Shown: positions 17,281 to 26,090, counted from the stretch's first letter. The stretch is DNA of 64,000 nt from Lentibacillus persicus (GCF_900112705.1 NZ_FOMR01000001.1:298945-362944); one strand, 5' to 3'. Notes: a model not told the origin generated them from the sequence alone. Program-made: numbers and translations.

Positions 17281-17419
17281 AGCAAAGGACCTCCAGATTG
17301 AAAAGTTTAGTTGTAGTATGGCGTTTTCGGAATAATATATGCATTAAATGATGGGCGCTGGAAAGGCGGAGAACGTAAGAATTTTCAATAAATTTAACCG
17401 TGATTAAGCTGGAAATAAT

Positions 17420-17448
17420 TTGTCAATAATCAGAATTTTTGTTATAAT
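17420..17448 (+). promoter_or_regulatory. SigA promoter of the MDR oxidoreductase gene
   Basis: TTGTCA (17420-17425), 17 bases, TATAAT (17443-17448). The leader is about 150 bases and contains an imperfect hairpin (CAGGAATC with GAATCCTG) and two copies of CATATGATA. Confidence 0.65.
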
Positions 17449-17607
17449 TGTATGAGATGGACTCACCTATATTCGTGACAGGAATCAAGCATATGATACA
17501 GAATCCTGCATAACAGCCGGAATTCCATAAATTTTTCAATAATTAAGTTGTTATTTAAATCATATGATAGAACGGTTAAATTAACAATATAAAGGAGGCC
17601 TGGCATA

Positions 17608-18537
17608 ATGAAAGCAGTGGTTTGTACAAAGTACGGTTCCCCCGACGTTCTGGAAATCAAAGAGGTGGCAAAACCCGCTCCAAAGGAAAATGAAATACTG
17701 ATAAAAGTTTATGCCACAACAGTGACATCAGGCGATGTACGAATCCGGCGTTTTATAAGTCCGTTGCTGGTATGGCTGCCTATGCGACTTTCCCTGGGTA
17801 TAAGACGACCGAAAAAACCAATTCTGGGCATGGAATTATCAGGAGAGGTAGAAGAAATTGGGGAGCATGTCAAACATTTTAAAAAGGGAGACCAGGTTGT
17901 TGCCATGACCGGAAATAATTTCGGTGCTTATGCGGAGTACGTTTGTCTGCCTGAAGACGGTGGCATCACAATTAAACCCGCCAATGTGCCGTATGAAGAC
18001 GCTGCTGCTTTTTCGTTTGGTGCGACTTCAGCATTGTATTTTCTCAGGCAAGGCAATATCCAAAAAGGGCAGAAAGTACTTATTTATGGGGCCTCCGGTG
18101 CGGTGGGAACTGCCGCGGTTCAGCTCGCCAAATACTTTGGTACAGAAGTTACCGCAGTATGCAGCGCAGCAAATAGTGAATTGGTAAAATCACTCGGGGC
18201 CGATTATGTTATTGACTATATGAAAGAGGATTTTACGAAAACGAATGTTCGTTATGACCTTATCTTTGATGCTGTTGGGAAAACGTCAAAATATATTTGC
18301 ATGAATGAACTGACGCCGGATGGGTTATACGTATCCGTTGCAGGGCAGAGAATGGCAAAGGTGCACCCTGAAGATATGACATTTCTTAAAGATTTGGTAG
18401 AATTGGAAAAGATAAAACCAGTAATTGACAGGCGCTACCCGCTTGGACGCATTCAAGAGGCTCACAGCTATGTTGAAAAAGGACACAAAAAAGGCAATGT
18501 CGTTATGCTGGTTCACGATGAAAAAGTTAAAAGCTAG
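17608..18537 (+). CDS. Zinc-independent medium-chain dehydrogenase (quinone oxidoreductase-like)
   Basis: 309 residues. It has the GroES-like N-terminal domain and a Rossmann domain with YGASGAVGTAAVQLAKYFG for NAD(P)H binding. The zinc-binding Cys and His of true alcohol dehydrogenases are absent, so it belongs with quinone or enone reductases. AAAGGAGG precedes the ATG. It is a single gene with its own promoter and long leader. Substrate unknown. Confidence 0.88.
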   Translation: MKAVVCTKYGSPDVLEIKEVAKPAPKENEILIKVYATTVTSGDVRIRRFISPLLVWLPMRLSLGIRRPKKPILGMELSGEVEEIGEHVKHFKKGDQVVAMTGNNFGAYAEYVCLPEDGGITIKPANVPYEDAAAFSFGATSALYFLRQGNIQKGQKVLIYGASGAVGTAAVQLAKYFGTEVTAVCSAANSELVKSLGADYVIDYMKEDFTKTNVRYDLIFDAVGKTSKYICMNELTPDGLYVSVAGQRMAKVHPEDMTFLKDLVELEKIKPVIDRRYPLGRIQEAHSYVEKGHKKGNVVMLVHDEKVKS

Positions 18538-18644
18538 TCAGGCTTATAATGTTATATTTATAATTCACTCATGTTTTCTCCTATTGCAGTAATTTAACAT
18601 CATCTAATAATTCTCTAAAAGCCAATTGATTGGAGGAGTGAAAA

Positions 18645-19100
18645 ATGAACAACTCCGAGATTCAGATATTGAAACTGGACGTATCAACTGACAAGGAAGC
18701 ATTGAAATACATGGGTGATTTTTTGGTGTTTCAGGGTGTTACAGTGAAAGCATTCCCGGAAAAAGTTATTGAACGGGAAGCGACGTTACCGACCGGGTTG
18801 CCGGTCCAGTCCATCGGTGTTGCTGTGCCGCATACAGATTCAACATATGTTAAAAAGCGCCAATTGCTTATTTCCCCGCTCAAAACTCCGGTCGTCTTCC
18901 GCCAGATGGGGGACACTGAGCAGGAAGTAAATGTTTCATTTGTTTTCATGCCGGCAATCCCGGACGCCGGTGAGCATTTAACACTGCTCCGTCAGTTATT
19001 CACGTGCTTTGAAGATAATCAATTCACTGAGGCACTGATTAATTGGGATGGAAAGAAATCGTCACTGAAACGACTGATTCAACGAAACGTGGATGGTTGA
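18645..19100 (+). CDS. Orphan PTS sugar transporter subunit IIA (fructose/galactitol type)
   Basis: 151 residues of the EIIA-Fru/Gat fold. ATLPTGLPVQSIGVAVPHTDS includes the phosphorylated His in VPHTD. Later come SPLKTPVVFRQMG and VNVSFVFMPA, the usual GatA pattern. GGAGGAG precedes the ATG. No IIB, IIC or sugar-metabolic gene is adjacent, so it either serves a permease encoded elsewhere or works as a regulatory phosphoprotein. Confidence 0.85.
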   Translation: MNNSEIQILKLDVSTDKEALKYMGDFLVFQGVTVKAFPEKVIEREATLPTGLPVQSIGVAVPHTDSTYVKKRQLLISPLKTPVVFRQMGDTEQEVNVSFVFMPAIPDAGEHLTLLRQLFTCFEDNQFTEALINWDGKKSSLKRLIQRNVDG

Positions 19101-19146
19101 GGAACGGGTTCTTTTTCACAAGTGGCCCGTCCTTTCTTATGTGCAG

Positions 19147-19169
19147 ATGTGAATTCAAGAAATTCACAT
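19147..19169 (+). repeat. Inverted repeat between PTS IIA and the P-loop gene
   Basis: A perfect 9-bp stem, ATGTGAATT with AATTCACAT, and a 5-base loop. No T run follows, so it could be an operator rather than a terminator. Confidence 0.35.
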
Positions 19170-19264
19170 GCTGGACTCGGAATATGGTCGCCAGTTGATT
19201 CGTCAAAAAAACAAAAATCTGCTATGATATTAGAAATCTATCACGTTTATAAGGGGGCACCGGC

Positions 19265-19831
19265 ATGAAGTTTGTTTTAATATACGGTCCTCAGGCAGTT
19301 GGTAAGATGACGGTTGGGCAGGAACTTTCAAAAATAACTGGTTTAAAGCTGTTCCATAATCACATAACGATTGAGATGCTTGAGCCTTTGTTCGGTTTTA
19401 CGCCGGAGATGTGGCAGCTGTCAGATTTATTTCGCAGTGAAATATTTAAGGCATACGCAGCCAGTGATCAGGAAGGCTTGATTTTCAGCTTCGTCTGGGC
19501 TTTTAATGAAGAAGCGGATTGGAATGCCGTGGAGATAATGACCGGCATTTTCAGGGAGGTAGGAGCGGATATATTTTTCGTGGAGTTGGAAGCCGAGGTG
19601 GAAGAACGCCTGATACGAAATAAGTCTGCCAACAGGCTGGTACATAAACCGACAAAGCGGAACACCTCCCATTCTGAACGTGAATTGCTGCGGACGATGG
19701 ACACGATAAGGCTGAATTCATACGAAGGCGAAATTCAAGAAGCGAACTATTTGCGCATTAACAATACGCACCTGCATGCTGCAGAGGTGGCGCAAAAGAT
19801 TGTGGAAGCGTTTGAATTGCCGCAACTATAA
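19265..19831 (+). CDS. P-loop kinase-like protein (AAA/shikimate kinase-like)
   Basis: 188 residues. A Walker A motif GPQAVGKMT lies at residues 8-16 and the rest resembles the small nucleoside or shikimate kinase fold with FVELEAEVEERLIRN in the lid region. Members are annotated as shikimate kinase-like or AAA ATPases of unknown substrate. AAGGGGGCACC precedes the ATG. It is a single gene. Confidence 0.7.
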   Translation: MKFVLIYGPQAVGKMTVGQELSKITGLKLFHNHITIEMLEPLFGFTPEMWQLSDLFRSEIFKAYAASDQEGLIFSFVWAFNEEADWNAVEIMTGIFREVGADIFFVELEAEVEERLIRNKSANRLVHKPTKRNTSHSERELLRTMDTIRLNSYEGEIQEANYLRINNTHLHAAEVAQKIVEAFELPQL

Positions 19832-19896
19832 GGATTGTTGGCTGATGGAATTTATGTTGAGTTTAATATTTGCTAAATTGTAAGGAGGTCTTCGAA

Positions 19897-19938
19897 ATGG
19901 GAGACAGTTTACTTCAGAGACATGGAAATAAATTCTAA
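19897..19938 (+). CDS. Possible 13-residue leader peptide
   Basis: An ATG at 19897 follows the very strong site AAGGAGGTC (19882-19890) at ideal spacing, and the frame closes after 13 codons (MGDSLLQRHGNKF). It lies 82 bases before the antitoxin-like gene. It could be a leader peptide, or the start of a gene whose body was lost. Confidence 0.4.
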   Translation: MGDSLLQRHGNKF

Positions 19939-20019
19939 CAAAGCGTTAACAGAATGGGGTTACTGTTATTTGAGAATATTCAACGGGTCATTAAAGTAAT
20001 TTGAAAGGAGTGGCATCGT

Positions 20020-20286
20020 ATGAAGCATATTAATTCACCGGAAGAGTTATACGCGGAACTGGAAAAGTTGAATAAAAGCAATTCAGCGTCAACCTTTTCT
20101 GTTCCGGGTAAAGGAAAGTTCACACTGGTTTATGAAGATAATGAAAAAACAATTCAACAAGAAGTTGAAGAAGACCCCGAACTAAGGGAAATGATTCTGG
20201 AAAGCAGAAAGAATTATAAAAAGGGTGAATATAAGACGACCGATGAATTGATTGATTCCCTATACGATAGAAAGTATAAAAAATAA
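20020..20286 (+). CDS. Antitoxin-like small protein
   Basis: 88 residues, acidic and soluble. The C-terminal ELREMILESRKNYKKGEYK followed by TTDELIDSL resembles the tail of type II antitoxins of RelE/ParE pairs. GAAAGGAGTGG precedes the ATG. Its stop codon overlaps the start of the next frame (20286), the tight coupling typical of antitoxin-toxin operons. The family was assigned by pattern and context, not by a known name. Confidence 0.55.
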   Translation: MKHINSPEELYAELEKLNKSNSASTFSVPGKGKFTLVYEDNEKTIQQEVEEDPELREMILESRKNYKKGEYKTTDELIDSLYDRKYKK

Positions 20287-20525
20287 TGTGTGTTATTTGG
20301 TCAGCAGCGGCTGAAAGTAAGATGATACGATATCAAAGTGAACATTTTACACGAGAAGAAACACTGGATTATATTGCCGGATTAATGATGGAGATAGAGA
20401 AACAACTACTCAATCCCTTTATTAGCATTGATCATCCTTCGCACCGTACCGTTTTAATCCCCATAATAAAACGCCTTTTTACTTCAATTCTTTCGCCTCT
20501 TCATCATACAGCTGCGTACGTTTAA
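20286..20525 (+). pseudogene. Truncated RelE/ParE-type toxin remnant
   Basis: The frame starts at an ATG overlapping the antitoxin stop codon. The first 45 or so residues (CVIWSAAAESKMIRYQ, then TREETLDYIAGLMMEIEKQLLNPF) resemble the N-terminal half of RelE/ParE toxins. From about base 20425 the sequence no longer looks like the family, lacks the catalytic C-terminal beta strands, and runs into the end of the convergent DUF1360 gene. The toxin therefore looks inactivated by loss of its 3' half. Confidence 0.5.
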
Positions 20526-20850
20526 GATTAACACCGACAAATGACTCGAGAATTGCTTGTCCGCCGGCAATTGCCAGAATAAAGATGACATACTGGGCAA
20601 TATCGGGAATCAACAGATAGATCAGACCGAGAAAGATAGCGCTCCAGATTCCGGCACACCAGTAGCAGGTCAACAGGTAGCCGACGTTTGATTTGGGTAC
20701 CGTCTTCGTTTCATTATTTGAGGTTTTCTTTTTTGTTAAGAAAGGTTTTCGTATAAATTCGGTTATTTTATCGAACACGACTAAGTGTGTCAGCCGGTAG
20801 CTGGCAAGGATCAGCATCGTGAAGGTCATCCAGGACATTTCCAGTTCCAT
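20479..20850 (-). CDS. DUF1360 family membrane protein
   Basis: 123 residues from the ATG at 20850, with AGAAGG upstream; an ATG three codons earlier is too close to that site. It has a helix around MSWMTFTMLILASYRLTHLVVFD, a basic linker and LLTCYWCAGIWSA then two more helices, the YjcA/DUF1360 pattern with its conserved CxxC. DUF1360 proteins are linked to sporulation in Bacillus. It converges on the toxin remnant. Confidence 0.8.
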   Translation of the reverse strand: MELEMSWMTFTMLILASYRLTHLVVFDKITEFIRKPFLTKKKTSNNETKTVPKSNVGYLLTCYWCAGIWSAIFLGLIYLLIPDIAQYVIFILAIAGGQAILESFVGVNLKRTQLYDEEAKELK

Positions 20851-20936
20851 AAAACACATCCTTCTGGTTTTTAGTTTAGCCTTCCCTTAATGACAAATCT
20901 TAAACAGAACAGCACAACAAGGAGGAACATCAACGT

Positions 20937-21536
20937 ATGTATAATTCATCAGAACCGCTGGATCAATCATTTTATAATCAGCCGACGCTCGAACTCGCGC
21001 AGTCATTGCTCGGAAAACTGCTGTTGAAAGAAACTGAGGACGGCATTGCGGGCGGTTATATTGTTGAAACTGAAAGCTATATGGGTCCCGCCGATCGTGC
21101 GGCTCACAGCTTCAACAACAAGCGGACAAAGCGAACGGAAATCATGTTTGGAAGACCGGGTCACGCTTATACTTATTCGATGCACACCCATTGCCTGTTT
21201 AATGTGGTAAGCGGTGATATCGATCATCCGGAAGCAGTATTGATTCGAGGGATTGAACCGTGCACAGGGGAGGATTTAATGGAGCTCAGGCGGCCCAAAG
21301 CTAAAACGAAAAAACAGTGGACAAACGGTCCGGGGAAATTGACGAAAGCACTCGGCATTACGATGGCTGATTATGGCCGCAAACTCGATCAGCCGCCGCT
21401 TTGGATTGCACCCGGGAAAACGGTGAAGTCGTCAGAAATTGCATCAGGCCCCCGAATCGGCATTGAAAATTCCGGTGAGGCGAAAGATTATCCGTGGCGC
21501 TTTTGGATTGAAGGGAACGCGTTTATATCCAGATGA
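20937..21536 (+). CDS. 3-methyladenine DNA glycosylase (AAG/MPG family)
   Basis: 199 residues. GGYIVETESYMGPADRAAHS carries the catalytic Glu of the alkyladenine glycosylases. GRPGHAYTYSMHTHCLFNVV, VLIRGIEP and NGPGKLTKALGI are family blocks. It excises alkylated purines in base-excision repair. AAGGAGG precedes the ATG. It is a single gene divergent from DUF1360. Confidence 0.93.
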   Translation: MYNSSEPLDQSFYNQPTLELAQSLLGKLLLKETEDGIAGGYIVETESYMGPADRAAHSFNNKRTKRTEIMFGRPGHAYTYSMHTHCLFNVVSGDIDHPEAVLIRGIEPCTGEDLMELRRPKAKTKKQWTNGPGKLTKALGITMADYGRKLDQPPLWIAPGKTVKSSEIASGPRIGIENSGEAKDYPWRFWIEGNAFISR

Positions 21537-21576
21537 ATGTGATTGGGTCATATCAATTTATGGAATGCATTACAGC

Positions 21577-21605
21577 TTGACTTAAAATTTTAAATATTAT
21601 ACACT
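21577..21605 (+). promoter_or_regulatory. Possible promoter of the deacylase-TRAP operon
   Basis: TTGACT (21577-21582) is followed after 17 bases by TACACT, with an overlapping TATACA at 21598. The -35 is good and the -10 moderate. Confidence 0.4.
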
Positions 21606-21617
21606 GTAAAAAATCGA

Positions 21618-21627
21618 TTGTCGACAA
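21618..21627. promoter_or_regulatory. Palindrome TTGTCGACAA, candidate operator
   Basis: A perfect 10-bp palindrome just downstream of the candidate promoter, of the type bound by dimeric GntR-like repressors. No regulator gene lies nearby. Confidence 0.35.
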
Positions 21628-21798
21628 AATTTGCAGACAGTTTGCTGTTAAACTATTTGAAAATTGCGTTAAGTAGCATTAATACGATAGACGGTAATAA
21701 ATATTTTTGCTGCTTATCGAAAAGAGGGGTATGCTTTCGCTACAACCGTGTTTTGAAAGCGCTATGAAGTCAGAATTTTATGGTGAGGGGGGTTCAAT

Positions 21799-23073
21799 AT
21801 CGCTTTATCGCATGAAGTCGATATAAGAAAACACATCGATCAAAAAAGAGATCATTATATATCACTTCTCCAGCAAATGATCCGGCAGCCGAGTACTGCG
21901 GGAAACGAGAAAGGCGTTCAGCAGCTTGTTTCCGAAAAGTTAACGCAGCTCGGGTTGGAAGTGGACATATGGGAACCGGATGTCAAAGCACTCTCCAAGA
22001 GTAAATTTTTTAATTCAAGCCGCAGCGATTTTGACAACAGTCCTAATGTTGTAGGGGTGTTAGCAGGTACTGGAGGTGGTCATTCAATCATTTTAAACGG
22101 TCACGTGGATGTTGTTCCGCCGGGTGACCTTAACACATGGGACGAGGATCCTTATTCAGGACGTGTTAAAGATGGAAAAGTGTATGGACGCGGGGCCACT
22201 GATATGAAAGGCGGCAATGCAGCCTTATTGATTGCATTAGAGACAATTGTTGACATGGATGTGCAGCTTAAAGGGGACGTTATTTTTCAAAGTGTCATTG
22301 AAGAGGAATCTGGCGGAAGCGGCACATTATCGGTTATCGAGGAGAGAGGTTATAAGGGCGATGTAGCCTTGCTTCCTGAACCGAGTGAAATGAAAATATT
22401 CCCTAAACAGCAAGGATCGGTTTGGTTCAAGGTTAAAGTGAAAGGTATATCAGCTCATGGCGGCACGCGGTATGAAGGCGTCAGTGCGATTGACAAAGGT
22501 ATCAAAGTGTATCATAAGTTACTTGAGCTGGAAAAAATCAGAAACGATCGACTAAACGATCCGTTGTATGCGGAAAATCCGATTCCGATTCCATTAAATA
22601 TCGGTCAGTTTAACGGCGGTTATTTTCCTTCTGCAGTGCCGGATGATGTCGAAATTGAAGGAAGGTACGGGATCGCCCCTGCAGAGTCGATTGAAGAAGC
22701 ACAAAGGGAATTTGAAGAAACGTTAAAACATCTGGCCGAGGATGATGAATGGTTTAAAGAACACCCCGTGACAGTCGAGTGGTTTGGATTGCGTCTCCCG
22801 CCTGGTGGTTGTGATTTGGACCATCCATTTTTAGAGGTCCTTAAAAACAGTTATCAATCTGTGAAAAATGAAGAACCAACTTTGGCTGGCTCAACCTGGG
22901 GCACGGATGGCGGGTTGTTGACACAAGCGGGCAATATTCCATCGCTCATATTTGGTCCGGGCACCACACGTATGGCTCATTTTTCAAATGAATACGTTGA
23001 ATTGGATAAGATTTTTGATACTGCAGAAATTATAACTGAAGCCATATTAGAATGGTGTAACCGATCAAAATAA
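21799..23073 (+). CDS. M20-family deacylase (ArgE/DapE-like), apparent ATC start
   Basis: About 424 residues if translation begins at ATC 21799; 398 if it begins at ATG 21877. Metal ligands appear in LNGHVDVVPPG and GRGATDMKGG, the catalytic pair in EEESGGSG, and ISAHGG in the dimerisation lid. The 26 residues before ATG 21877 (LSHEVDIRKHID, then YISLLQQM) match the usual M20 N-terminal helix, and GAGGGGGG (21785-21792) sits six bases before ATC. ATG 21877 has no ribosome site, and no ATG, GTG or TTG exists in frame after the TGA at 21784. It removes an acyl group from an N-acyl amino acid-like substrate, probably imported by the following TRAP transporter. Confidence 0.85.
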   Translation: MALSHEVDIRKHIDQKRDHYISLLQQMIRQPSTAGNEKGVQQLVSEKLTQLGLEVDIWEPDVKALSKSKFFNSSRSDFDNSPNVVGVLAGTGGGHSIILNGHVDVVPPGDLNTWDEDPYSGRVKDGKVYGRGATDMKGGNAALLIALETIVDMDVQLKGDVIFQSVIEEESGGSGTLSVIEERGYKGDVALLPEPSEMKIFPKQQGSVWFKVKVKGISAHGGTRYEGVSAIDKGIKVYHKLLELEKIRNDRLNDPLYAENPIPIPLNIGQFNGGYFPSAVPDDVEIEGRYGIAPAESIEEAQREFEETLKHLAEDDEWFKEHPVTVEWFGLRLPPGGCDLDHPFLEVLKNSYQSVKNEEPTLAGSTWGTDGGLLTQAGNIPSLIFGPGTTRMAHFSNEYVELDKIFDTAEIITEAILEWCNRSK

Positions 23074-23133
23074 CTGCTGATAGATCCTTTTCAAGAACAA
23101 CAAGACAAAAATAAATGGAGGAGTTTTCATTTC

Positions 23134-24156
23134 ATGAAAAATTTTAAACGAACCACCACGTTAATTATGATAGCCGTATTCGCTATAGTGCTGGCTGCCT
23201 GTTCGGGTGGCGACGGAGATGGCACGGAAGGAAGTTCTGATGCGCAGACGCTGCGAGTCGGCCATACGTTGACAGAATCGACTGCGACACATATTGCATT
23301 GGAATCGTTTAAAGAAACGGTAGAAGCAAATTCGGACGGCGCGATTACTGTCGAATTGTACCCGAACGGTCAGCTGTATTCTTCGGAACGTTCTGCGATT
23401 GAGGCTGTTCAGGGAGGCAATATGGAAATGACTGTGACGGCTACTGCCCCAGTTGTAGGATTCGTGCCGGAATACAAGGTTCTTGACCTTCCATTTCTGT
23501 TCCCTGATAACGAGACGGCTTATGAGGCATTGGACGGCGAATTAGGATCCACATTACTTGAGAAACTGCCCGAAGCCGGATTGAAAGGGCTGGTTTATGG
23601 TGAGACAGGCATGCGCCAGCTTTCAACCGGCAATAAACCTATCGAAAAGCCCGAAGATTTAGAAGGAGTTAAAATGCGTACGATGGAAAACGATGTGCAT
23701 ATTGAAGCGTTTGAAACGTATGGCGCTTCGCCTGAGCCCTTCGCTTTTGGTGAGCTTTACTCAGCTTTACAGCAAAACACATTTGATGGTATGGAAAACC
23801 CATTAAACTTAATTGATCAAATGAAGTTTTATGAAGTTCAGGAGTACTTGACAATAAGTAATCACGCCTATACGGCAACACTTTTCTTCATTAATAATGA
23901 TCTTTTTGAAGGGATGTCTGAGGAAAATCAAACCGTTATTGAGGAAGCGGCGGTTGAATTCCGCGATTCCCAGCGTGAATTAGCCCAGGAAAACGCACAA
24001 AAAGGGATGGAAGCCGTACAAGGCGAGATGGAAATTACTGAACTGACAGAAGACCAAAGACAAGCGTTTATCGATGCTTCACAACCGGTCTATGACACCT
24101 TTCAAGATGATATCGGCCAGGAATTGATGGATTTAGCATTGTCGTACAGAGAGTAA
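23134..24156 (+). CDS. TRAP transporter solute-binding lipoprotein (DctP family)
   Basis: 340 residues. The signal ends in lipobox LAAC (Cys about 23) followed by a Gly/Asp/Ser-rich linker. The mature part has RVGHTLTESTATHIALESF, PNGQLYSSERSAIEAVQGG, and MRTMENDVHIEAFETYGA around the Arg that binds a carboxylate. GGAGG lies upstream. It captures an organic acid outside the membrane for the DctQ-DctM permease. The preceding deacylase suggests an N-acylated or amide substrate; identity is not determinable here. Confidence 0.92.
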   Translation: MKNFKRTTTLIMIAVFAIVLAACSGGDGDGTEGSSDAQTLRVGHTLTESTATHIALESFKETVEANSDGAITVELYPNGQLYSSERSAIEAVQGGNMEMTVTATAPVVGFVPEYKVLDLPFLFPDNETAYEALDGELGSTLLEKLPEAGLKGLVYGETGMRQLSTGNKPIEKPEDLEGVKMRTMENDVHIEAFETYGASPEPFAFGELYSALQQNTFDGMENPLNLIDQMKFYEVQEYLTISNHAYTATLFFINNDLFEGMSEENQTVIEEAAVEFRDSQRELAQENAQKGMEAVQGEMEITELTEDQRQAFIDASQPVYDTFQDDIGQELMDLALSYRE

Positions 24157-24173
24157 ATTTTATTGTTATAGGC

Positions 24174-24213
24174 TGTTTATAGGCTGGTTTGCTTAAGGTC
24201 CCGCCTATAAACA
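24174..24213 (+). promoter_or_regulatory. Intercistronic hairpin between dctP and dctQ
   Basis: An 11-bp perfect stem, TGTTTATAGGC with GCCTATAAACA, and an 18-base loop, without a T run. Such hairpins commonly let the binding-protein mRNA accumulate above the permease mRNA. Confidence 0.5.
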
Positions 24214-24283
24214 TACTAACTTTATCAGGAATCAAAATGTATAGCGTTATAATTGAGAACACATAAAGGAAATGGGGAAAAGT

Positions 24284-24766
24284 ATGGATCTTAAAAAGAT
24301 TCTTGATAAGCATGTTGAAGAGTTTTTTCTTGTTATAACTATGGCTATCATGGTTCTCTTAATATTTTTTCAGTCATTTTCCCGTTACTTTTTAGGCTTT
24401 TCCCTTAGCTGGGGATCTGAACTGGCCGTCTATCTCCATATATGGCAGATTTGGCTCGGTGCAAGTTTAGGGATAAGACTGAGTGAACATGTAAGAATTG
24501 ACGTATTTGTAAATTTATTAAAAGGAAAAATTAAATTTATCGTTGATGTCTTTGCTTCTTCGATATGGTTTTTATTCGCGCTGTTTCTGGCTTATGAAGG
24601 GTCATTATATGTATTGGACTTACTGAGTAACGATCAAACAAGCCCGACTCTGGGAATTCAGATGGGGATTATATATATTGTCATTCCATTAAGCGGCCTA
24701 TTAATGTGTATAAGATTAATCCAGCATATCTATCTACTCTACAGCAAGGAATTTAAATCATCGTAA
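24284..24766 (+). CDS. TRAP transporter small permease (DctQ family)
   Basis: 160 residues with four membrane helices, as expected for DctQ. It has SRYFLGFSLSWGSELAVYL and GASLGIRLSEHVRIDVF, the conserved loop. The ATG at 24284 has a G-rich site before it; an ATG at 24272 is also in frame. It bridges the binding protein and the large permease. Confidence 0.9.
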   Translation: MDLKKILDKHVEEFFLVITMAIMVLLIFFQSFSRYFLGFSLSWGSELAVYLHIWQIWLGASLGIRLSEHVRIDVFVNLLKGKIKFIVDVFASSIWFLFALFLAYEGSLYVLDLLSNDQTSPTLGIQMGIIYIVIPLSGLLMCIRLIQHIYLLYSKEFKSS

Positions 24767-24784
24767 TCGAAAGGAGTTAAATTC

Positions 24785-26068
24785 ATGACAATATTTATCC
24801 TGTTTGCTGGTTTTTTCTTCTTAGTGTTAATAGGTCTTCCAATTGCATTGGCGCTGGGGATATCTTCCTGGCTTACCATTACATTTGCATCGAATGTCAA
24901 TACGAGTACCATCATTCAAAAAGCTTTTGACTCACTCGATTCGTTTCCATTATTGGCGATTCCTTTTTTCATTTTAGCCGGTGTTTTAATGAGTAATGGT
25001 GGTATTTCCGAGCGGCTGCTCGATTTAGCCAATGTCCTTGTCGGCTATTTGGTCGGCGGGTTGGCTATGGTTACGATCGTTGCCAGCATGTTTTTTGCTG
25101 CTATCTCAGGATCCGGACCTGCAACGGTTGCAGCTGTCGGTTCGTTCATGATTCCTGAAATGAAGAAGCAGAATTACGGTCAGGGGTTTGCAGCTGCCAT
25201 AACAGCATCAGCCGGGTCAATCGGAGTGCTGATCCCGCCGAGTATTCCGTTCGTCATGTATGGGGTTGTTGCTCAAGTTTCCATTGGCTCAATGTTCATT
25301 GCAGGTATTCTTCCAGGACTTGTCGTCGGACTGGCACTTATGGCAATTGCCTATGGCATATCCAAAAAGAACGATTATGTCGGTGTGGGTGAAATCCCGA
25401 GTTTTATGGATGTTCTTCGTTCACTTAATCGGGCGAAACTCGCCTTGTTGGTCCCGGTCATCATTCTGGGTGGCATCTACGGCGGATTTTTTTCAGCGAC
25501 CGAATCAGCGGCCGTTGCTGCGGTATACGCATGGTTAATTAGTACATTTGTCTATAAGGAGCTGGATGCAAAGCAACTCTATCAAAGCTTTGCACAAGCA
25601 GCTCTGACAAATTCTGTCACCGTTATTATTATCGGATTTTCAATCTCGTTTGCTTACTTGATGACACTCGAGAGAATACCCGTCATTATTGGTGAATTTA
25701 TATCAGGTCTTTCCGACAGTCCGATTATTATTTTCCTGGTAATTAACTTATTCTTGTTGGTTGTAGGAATGTTTATCGATACGATCTCTGCATTGGTTAT
25801 TCTGACACCTATTTTGCTGCCGGTCGTAACTGACTTAGGTATGGATCCTGTCCATTTCGGCGTTATTTTAGTGTTGAATCTTGCAATTGGTTTTGTCACG
25901 CCGCCATTGGGAGTCAACTTATTTGTGGCAACCGGGGTCGGAAAAGTGTCATTTGAAAGGATTTCCAAAGCGATGATTCCTATTTTGATCGTGATGTTTA
26001 TCAGTCTGTTAATTGTGACGTACGTACCGCCACTGTCCACATACTTGCCAAGCTTTATGGAGAACTAA
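24785..26068 (+). CDS. TRAP transporter large permease (DctM family)
   Basis: 427 residues and about twelve membrane helices. Family blocks are PLLAIPFFILAGVLMSNGGI, AISGSGPATVAAVG, GVLIPPSIPFVMYG and NLAIGFVTPPLGVNLFV. It uses a sodium gradient to drive uptake together with the two preceding proteins, which suits a halophile. GAAAGGAG precedes the ATG. A strong terminator follows. Confidence 0.93.
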   Translation: MTIFILFAGFFFLVLIGLPIALALGISSWLTITFASNVNTSTIIQKAFDSLDSFPLLAIPFFILAGVLMSNGGISERLLDLANVLVGYLVGGLAMVTIVASMFFAAISGSGPATVAAVGSFMIPEMKKQNYGQGFAAAITASAGSIGVLIPPSIPFVMYGVVAQVSIGSMFIAGILPGLVVGLALMAIAYGISKKNDYVGVGEIPSFMDVLRSLNRAKLALLVPVIILGGIYGGFFSATESAAVAAVYAWLISTFVYKELDAKQLYQSFAQAALTNSVTVIIIGFSISFAYLMTLERIPVIIGEFISGLSDSPIIIFLVINLFLLVVGMFIDTISALVILTPILLPVVTDLGMDPVHFGVILVLNLAIGFVTPPLGVNLFVATGVGKVSFERISKAMIPILIVMFISLLIVTYVPPLSTYLPSFMEN

Positions 26069-26090
26069 GCATGTTATATTAATATAAGAG

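Noticed and set aside
19195-19228. Promoter TTGATT...TATGAT upstream of the P-loop gene
   Set aside because: The spacer is 22 bases; no better -35 was found, so it was not listed as a feature.
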